Below, in pieces: positions 57,001 through 64,000 of a stretch of DNA of 64,000 nt. A program made the translations under genes and the position numbers. The number at the start of each line of letters is the position of its first letter. The first letter of the stretch is position 1. The notes under the pieces were generated by a model. The model was not told the DNA's origin. It did not search any database and saw only the letters and a program-made list of their open reading frames with translations. This DNA is from Rhea pennata (Eukaryota > Chordata > Aves > Rheiformes > Rheidae): positions 27,076,993 to 27,140,992 of the forward strand of contig NC_084668.1 of assembly GCF_028389875.1 (NCBI RefSeq). The letters are read 5' to 3'.

Positions 57001-59204
57001 GTATTTATTGCTTGGGGGCTCCTTGCTTGGACAGGAGCATCTGTAACGTCCCCCCTCAGGCGGAGTTGTCACAGATGGGGGTTGGCTTTTAGAGAGCTGT
57101 GGGATGTGTGTGTGTCCCCCCCCACACCCCGGGACTTTGGATGTTACTGAAGTGCTGCTTGAACACTACCTGTTGCACGTGGACCCAGGATTGAGTCATT
57201 GGCGGTGACTAGTGTGTTATCCCATGATCTGCAGTGCTTATTCTAAATCTGTCCCTCCTCCCCTCTAATTTGCTACTAAACATGTTAACTACTTTTCCTT
57301 AGAATATAGTTAAATGTTTTCAAACCCATTTCACGTGGGTAGCACATAGGGTGAAATGTTTCAGTCTGGGTTTGCATATTGAATCAATGGAGGATGAAGT
57401 GGTGTCCTGACTGCCCTAACTGTGCATTTGAATACTTTAAGTTACCCTAGAAGCTGTAATTATGCTCTAAATAAGAAGGTGATGACTAAAAATGTATTTC
57501 TGAATTCTTTTCCTGTTAAAGATAGAAAACCTTGGTTTAATTTCAGTGGATAAGATTTTTGTTTGTTTAGGCATGATTTCAGCAGCGTGTTAAATTCAGA
57601 GGGGCACTTGCACCTATGAAAGCCGTAAGTTTTTGGCTTTGCTCTAGCCACCTGAAGTGCAGGGAACTCCAATTCTCCCTGCAAGTCGGGACCCTGGGAG
57701 ATGTAATCCCCACGCAAAGGCGCTGGGTGAGAAACCAGCCTCTTTCTCGCCGTGCTTACGGATGGGAGTCCTGAACACTAGCTCTCTTCCTTCTGACTCT
57801 CAACTTGCAATTAACTGCAAGTACTAGTGTCACCAGCTGGACTCTTATTTGCACGGCCGCAGATTGGGCTGCCCTCCTGCAGAGGAGCACAGCTAGTCAC
57901 AGACTCAAATGTCAGCTGAGGACATAGTAAAGGCAGAAATTCATTATTTTGTAAGTTGTTGTGTAATGTGGGCTATAGACGGTGTTCCAGGAAGCCACAC
58001 TTTGGCACCTGTTGATCACTTTCTTGGGCATCCTTGGAGCTTATTGCAATGCTATGCTGAGCGGCAGGAGGCTGGGAAGGTGATGTCTGACTTGCTGTGC
58101 TTTCAGCAGAGTGACTGCTCACAGCAATGTGCAAAACACAGGAAAAGAGTGAGAGGAATGTACTCAACAGCTGTTGAGCAAAACCCAGCTCCTTTCAAAG
58201 AAAGTGACCAAGTAACGCTGCTGAAAACACTCTGTGCTTTAGCCTTTGCTGAGTGAGTGCAGGCTGGTGGGAGAGGCGCTGCCTGATGAGGCACTCGCCT
58301 CCTGGAGATCCGCCTGTCCAGGTAGTCACCGCGGGCTGTGGCAGTGCTGTAAGAGCAGTTGTCTCCATGCTAGGTAAAAGGGGAGGTGCTTTTTTTTTTT
58401 CCTTTTTTTTTTTTTTTTTTGTAAGTTTGAAACACTAACTGTTTTGCATTCATGTTGTGTTGCTATTGCAATTCTCCTTCAGGCACCCGGAGGTAATAGC
58501 TGGCAGGAGCTGCGCACGACTGCTGAGTCAGAAGAGGTGGGCGCTGGTGCGGGTGCTCCTGCAGGCCCCTGCTTTCCTGGCAGAGGAGCCTTACGTAGCA
58601 GGGCCCCCCCGAAGTGCTGATACCACCAGCTTTCACTGCTCTGGGCACCGGCCTCGCATCCGAGGCTGGCTCCTCAGACCTATTTTCAAAGTCCATGCTC
58701 ATGCTGTAAGAGAGTGAAGCCAAAATATTTACTCTAACTTGAGAAAGCAAGCAAAAAGCCCTGCACTCTGCGGTGTTTCTGTTGTCCTGAGCTCAGCTGT
58801 GAAAGCCTTCACACGCTGCTCAGCCTTGCACCCTGAACACAAGCATTGCCTTTCTGCATGATGGCAAAGTGCCAGCCTCCTGTCCGTACTGGTGACCAGT
58901 ACCAAATGCTTAAGAAAGGGTGTGTGAAATGAGATGTGAGGAGAAGGCTTTTCTCTTCCTCTTCACGCTATCTTCTGGCTCTCAGGACTTAGACTTCTTG
59001 AGCTCCGTGTTGCATCCTTGTGCTCTGTGTCGTTACCTTGACCTGGTGTTTGCCAACAAGTTAGAAAGAATTAATCCTGACTTCCTCTAGAAGGGACACC
59101 TGTTGGGTACAGTGGTCTCTGTTCTGCACTTCTGTCTGCAAGGACATGATTATCCCACTCTACTTGGCATTTGTGTTCAGCTTTTGCCCCACCCTAGACA
59201 TCAA
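51061..59204. other. gene-poor intergenic DNA
   Basis: Contains a C run (51317-51326), a diverged direct repeat near 52.69 and 52.77 kb, a GC patch at 54.0-54.12 kb with a hairpin, A or T runs at 56133-56152 and 58389-58420, and a consensus plus-strand splice donor at 56366. No recognised gene. Confidence 0.55.
54064..54088. repeat. 10-bp perfect GC-rich hairpin, 5-base loop
   Basis: GCGCTTCGAC, loop CCTGA, GTCGAAGCGC, within a small CpG-rich patch (54.0-54.12 kb). Confidence 0.95.
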
Positions 59205-59645
59205 AAAATGGGATAGAGTCCAGTGGAGGACCACCAAGATGATCAGAGGATGGAAAGACTTGACATACGAAGAATGACTGAAGGAACTGGGTTTGTTCAG
59301 TGCAGGATGAGAAGGTGCTGGGGGAGCTAGTTGGTCTTCCAAAGCCTGAAAAGCAGTTTTAGAGAAGATAGGTACCCTTTTCACAAGGATGTGCAGTAAC
59401 AGAACAAGAGACAGTGTCCACTAGCTGCTTTGGGGGAATTCTGTCTGGTTACTGGAAAAATTCTTCATTATGAGAACAACTAGACTTTGGAGCAGGCAGC
59501 CCAGACAACCGGTGGACTTTCTCTCACAGGAAATATTCATTTTTCCAGGGCCTGAATAACCTAATCTACGGCCCTGCTTCCAACTGCAGATTGGATTGGA
59601 CGATCTCCGGAGCTTCCTTCCAACCTAGACTTTTCTATGATCCTC
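59205..59645 (+). mobile_element. CR1 LINE 3'-end fragment
   Basis: In plus orientation the CR1 3' landmarks occur in order: 'gagtccagtggaggaccacc', 'aagatgatcagagg', 'gaaggaactgggtttgttca', 'aaaaattcttcattatgaga', 'gcaggcagcccag' and the terminal 'ccttccaacctag…ctatgatcct'. It is an old, diverged, 5'-truncated copy. The open frame on its minus strand (59160-59384) is not a gene. Confidence 0.93.
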
Positions 59646-62600
59646 TTCCATGGCCTCTGTGAGCCACTGAATTCCTGAAAGAAATCTGGGGCGGATTTAT
59701 TTTGTACAGACCTGAATTACACACCAGGAATCTGTCACTGGAAAAGTGCTGAGGTCACATTAGTACTCTGAAAATACTGCAATTTGGAGTGATGAACACT
59801 TTTAGTGCATGTTTGTTACCAGTTTCTTCAAGTCCATAAACTGGAAAAAGCGAGCCTTTTTCAATTAAAAACAAATGGCCTTCCTAGTTTCCATTCATTA
59901 TTTTTCATGTTGGGCTATGCAGCAGATGTTTGTAGTGATTTGACACAGGATAAGAAGCATCACTTCTCCAGAGAGTTCACTGTATGGTGCACAGATCCCC
60001 TATTTTTATTTGGAACCTGCTTTCTGGGGGTTGTTCTTTGACTTCTTGTTTGTAAAACTGAAGGCGAAGGTGTTGAATCTATACCAGCCTCAGGCATACA
60101 GTGCCAGATGAACAAATTGCTTCCCTTGTGGGAATGCTGTGGATCATAAGCAATGGAAAATGGCCTGTAATAACATGGGAGTTTATATTTATTTAAGAAC
60201 TTTTAAGCACTTCATTTTTATATCTTAAGATGTAGAAAAAAAATAAAAACACGTGGAAAGCAAACACTACAGTAGCTGAAGTCAGATTGACATGCTGCTA
60301 GAAGTACTTGGCGGGGGAATGCTGGACAGTGTTGGAGATGAACTGGCATTTAGGAGCCTTGTATGGACTTTGCCAAGTGCAAATGTGGTAACCTAGAAAA
60401 TGGAGAGAATTCATCCTGTGTGAATAAGTGCCACACATACTGTTAATGGGATTTCTGCTGTTGTACCTGGGAGCTGACTGTGATTCATTGAAAATACGTT
60501 TTTTAGTAAAACTTGGAGCATGTTAGGCTGATGTCAGAAACATAAAGCTAAATCCTGAGTATAGTAACAGCACACAATAGTCTAAATTTGCTTAAATTAG
60601 AAAGAGTGCTACATTTGTACACTGAACAGATACAGCTATCTCTTCACAGAGCTGCTGCTTGCTTGGTTACAGTCTGAGCCCAGCAAGCTTTTCACCACCA
60701 TTTACTTTGCAAAAGAAATCTGGTTCTATAGAGAAATTATTAAAAAGTTTGAATTAGAATTAGGTCTTGGGCTGGATCTTTCCCTGTTCGACTATTTGTG
60801 AAGCTGCTCTCTAAGCTGTAATATTAGGCAGAAGAACCTAAAGAAGCATGGGGTGAATTTAGTTATGTTGGCAGGTTCCCTCTATCATGCAGAGATCCAA
60901 GTCCTGAATTATTTGCACTGCATATGTGTTGGTTTACACCCAAGGTATGCTCTGGAGCAAACTAAATGGATCTCAGCATGGGCAGAGATCAGGATTTTCT
61001 GATCCGCTTCCAGCTGTGGACAAGAAGATAATATGCGTCAGAATCCAGGACCCACATGAAATACAGATGTGAGTCAATCTGCACGAGCAGTTCCAAGGAT
61101 TGGCAGCTGGTGTGAAAAGCAGCGCCACTGTAAAATTATCCTCAGCAGCTTCATCCTGCTGTAACAAATAAACCAAGAGGAATATGTACTGATTCTATTA
61201 TATCTTCAATTGTGCTGGAGCATCCATGTGTGAAAGCACATCAACTGGCACACAGTGGTTGTATCAATATATTAGAAAATCAAATTACTGTTTCCAGTGC
61301 TAGAAAGCATTAGGCTGTATGTACAGCGTTGACTTGGCTGTCATCAGTGCTTGCATTATTACCCTAAACTTAACTTGTGTCACAAAAACAAAGTAAAATT
61401 CTTTGTATGGATCTCTCCCACTAATGTCCTTTGCAGCTGTATGTGAACTGTGAATCTCTTCTTGTGTTTCTTTTTTCTTTTTTTTTTTTTAATTAACTGT
61501 AAAGGAGGGGAAACTATAGAGTGAAAGGGGAAGAGAACACCTCGACATAAAACTGTCTTTTAATAATGTAGTACTTAGAGTCCTGCATCCTTTTATGGCG
61601 CCTTCTTTGACACGCGGTTGACCAATGCATTTTGACCTTCCTGATGCAGCAAATGCTGACTTGCTTAGAGTGATCAGTCTTTTGATTCCTGGGAAGAAGT
61701 GAAGGTCAGAAAATCCCATCAACTATGATATTCATTTCAAAGGTGTCAGCACTTCTGTTAAGACGTAAAGATCATGTCAGAGCCTAGACATGCATTTGTT
61801 CTTATTTTTCTGTAAAGCTGAGAAAATGATGATAATAATGACTTTTGTTTCTCTATTCTATAAATCTAGAATGCTATTAAGTGTCAAGATGATGACTAAT
61901 TTCTCTTCCATGAAACATAAGAAGGAAATAAAAATACTTGTTACTGGAGTACCTGAGCAGTTAGATTTGAAAGCTCTCACTGACATTTGCTATGTGCCTT
62001 ATAAATGTAAAGCAAGAGCATCGTATCAAAGGGATTATAGGGAAACAGAACAGTATTGATCAGAATGACTGTCAGCAGCCTTATTGCACAGGTTACCTAT
62101 CCCTTATCAAGTCACTGTTGCAGAGAGGAATTGGAAGGACACCTATCAGGTAGCTGTGTGTGTATTTCTAGATACCTCCTCTCAAGTTCAGGGACAGCAC
62201 AGGAAAGTGCAATTCTTAGTAGTCAAGAGCTGAATGAAGGATGGAGTGGACAGTGAAAGAGAATGGAGAAAAATTAGATAAGCTAAATATAGAATTAGAA
62301 AGAGAACAAATGACATGATAGAGGAAAGAGATTTTCCAGAAGAATGCAGGCAATACACAGTTTGTCATGTTTTCTACACAGCTGCTGTGGAGCATGATGG
62401 AATTGTTCAAGGTCAGAAGACATTATGTTATCATAAAAAGGGTGGCAGCTTTTAGCTGTATGCTTCATCTGTACTGATGAAAGTCTAGAAGTAGCTAAAT
62501 CTTCCAAGCAGTGTAGGCAGTAAGATGCAGCTCAGGCCAAAGTTGTGGAAGGGCATTTAAAATACTTAGGAGATCTGGGTTGCATACCCAGCGAAGATTA

Positions 62601-64000
62601 TTCCTGCAATTTCTTGCTAGAGACCAAAAGATAATATGCAGCCATTTTTAGTGGGGATTTGTCATACTGACCTTGAACTGATGTCTAGACTTCTGGGGGC
62701 TATTAAAGCAAGGGGGGCAATGGGGTTTGGACAGAAGAAGGAAGGTCTGAACAAAGTATCTGTACAAGACCAAAACAGAGGTGCCAATGGATTGGATAAA
62801 AAGAAGGGAATAGGGAAAGAGGTCTTTAGAGGAATGATTACCCTCTTAGGCATGTGAAAATGAAGAAGGTGGGTTTTAATGAGAGAAGAAAACGAGGAGA
62901 GTTCTGGAAGATGAGAGGAAATTTTTGGTAGACAACACAGTGGCAGCGATGAAGGTGGTTGGCAGATCAAGAAGGATGAGGATGGAATCTGGATTCCAAA
63001 CTTGGGTAAAGAAAAGACAAATAGGGGTTTTGTGAAAGGTTCAAAATATAAGTGGGCAAAAGGAACTCCCTTCAGGAGCAGGCAGCTGTTGGAGATGGTC
63101 TATTTAATGAGTTTAAAGATAAATGAAAGGCAATAGCATAGGCTGGAGACCAGTCTAGATCGAAGGGAATATCTGTTCAAATGGCATCAGAGGAGACCGG
63201 GAGTAGACAGAGTTGGATGTGGAAGCAGGATTTGTGCTGCTAGGAGACTGAAGAGAGGCAGAGGGGCATATAGTTGGACATTAAAGAAGCAGAGGAACAA
63301 AGTTAGCAAAAAATCCTGCTTTTCTGCCATACTGTATGACGGAATGATCTAAGTAGTATGGGAGGTAGTAAGTCATCAGAAAAGCAAGTGCTGGGAGGGG
63401 AATTACTGGCCCAGCTTCTGTTTTAACCCTAGAGATCAGAGATGTTAAAAATACCTTTGAACTCAATCCAGCCTGAAGGGGTAAAGCTTCAGCATTGCAT
63501 TTACCTCTGGCTGGGGAAGATTTGCAACAATACTGAGCCAGGCCTGCACCCAGCAAGGATCGTGCTGACTTTTTCTTCTCAACTAGGCCGGGTTCGATGC
63601 ATGTCCTATTGCACAGAGGAGGGAAAGTTATTTTAACAAACAAAGCGGATGGGAATCTGTGAAGTCAATAATTAGAAGACTTCCAAGTTGTGCCTACCAA
63701 ATAGACACAATGTGAAAAGATATTTTGCACACTGTGAAATCTGTGAACGCTTCCCGGATGGCTTCATGTAATCAGTCCTATATTTCTGGGCTTCTAGTTA
63801 GGACATACACAGAAATCCTTCCATGTAGCCCTACCTATGCTCTGGGGAAGAATTGCCTTTGAAAGGGAGATTGGCAAAAGCTTAAAAAAAGATGACGTGA
63901 CACACTTGTTTAGAAGTCAAGTACAGATTAGGGAAATTCCATTACTGAGACAACAAGAGAAATGAAATAAAATATCTTATCAGAGAGAGGAACAAAATGC
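59646..64000. other. gene-poor intergenic DNA
   Basis: AT-rich to about 62.6 kb, then a purine-rich stretch (62.65-63.3 kb) with many GAAG/GAGG words that may be an old repeat. No recognised gene on either strand. Confidence 0.5.

Noticed and set aside
59160..59384. Minus-strand 74-codon frame
   Set aside because: It lies antisense inside a CR1 fragment.
1..64000. CRISPR arrays, bacterial operons, rRNA or tRNA genes
   Set aside because: None seen; the window is vertebrate nuclear DNA and no tRNA-like cloverleaf or regularly spaced short repeats were found.

Overview
The window is a vertebrate chromosome segment, almost certainly from a bird. The evidence is two CR1 LINE fragments with the usual avian 3' end, long AT-rich non-coding stretches broken by sharp CpG islands, and the linked gene pair CERKL-NEUROD1, both on the minus strand as in other amniotes. 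I cannot name the species.

Layout. From 1 to about 6.92 kb is intron 1 of CERKL, with one CR1 fragment and a 26-bp perfect palindrome. CERKL coding exon 1 (6923-7268, minus) lies in a CpG island at about 6.4-7.9 kb that should hold its promoter. An AT-rich spacer follows to about 13.9 kb, then a CpG island with no recognisable gene (about 14.27-14.81 kb), which ends at the NEUROD1 poly(A) signal. NEUROD1 occupies about 14.81-17.94 kb on the minus strand. It has a long AT-rich 3' UTR, one coding exon (16224-17312, 362 aa), a 524-bp 5' UTR intron, a short non-coding exon 1 with a 9-codon upstream ORF, and a TATA box. Upstream come a GC-rich promoter with proneural E-box and SOX-like motifs, a purine tract, a second CpG island with an 18-unit TTTTC microsatellite, and an AT-rich block (about 20.1-21.6 kb) dense in homeodomain-type motifs that looks like a regulatory element.

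From about 21.7 kb to the end I recognise no known gene. This part holds microsatellites, a second CR1 fragment, a degenerate tandem array of about nine 160-bp units (29.4-30.85 kb), a gene-less CpG island (37.9-38.35 kb), a small GC patch with a strong hairpin (54.0 kb), and several unidentified minus-strand segments (35.9, 43.0, 44.9, 45.3, 48.7 and 51.0 kb) that read like coding exons and have splice-like borders. Whether these belong to one gene, a decayed gene or chance is open.

The most notable points are: the NEUROD1 C-terminal half is strongly shifted to Ala/Gly/Pro while its bHLH core is unchanged, and serines known as phosphosites in mammals are lost; the degenerate 160-bp array; the cluster of exon-like minus-strand segments; and perfect palindromes at 2.28 and 20.16 kb.
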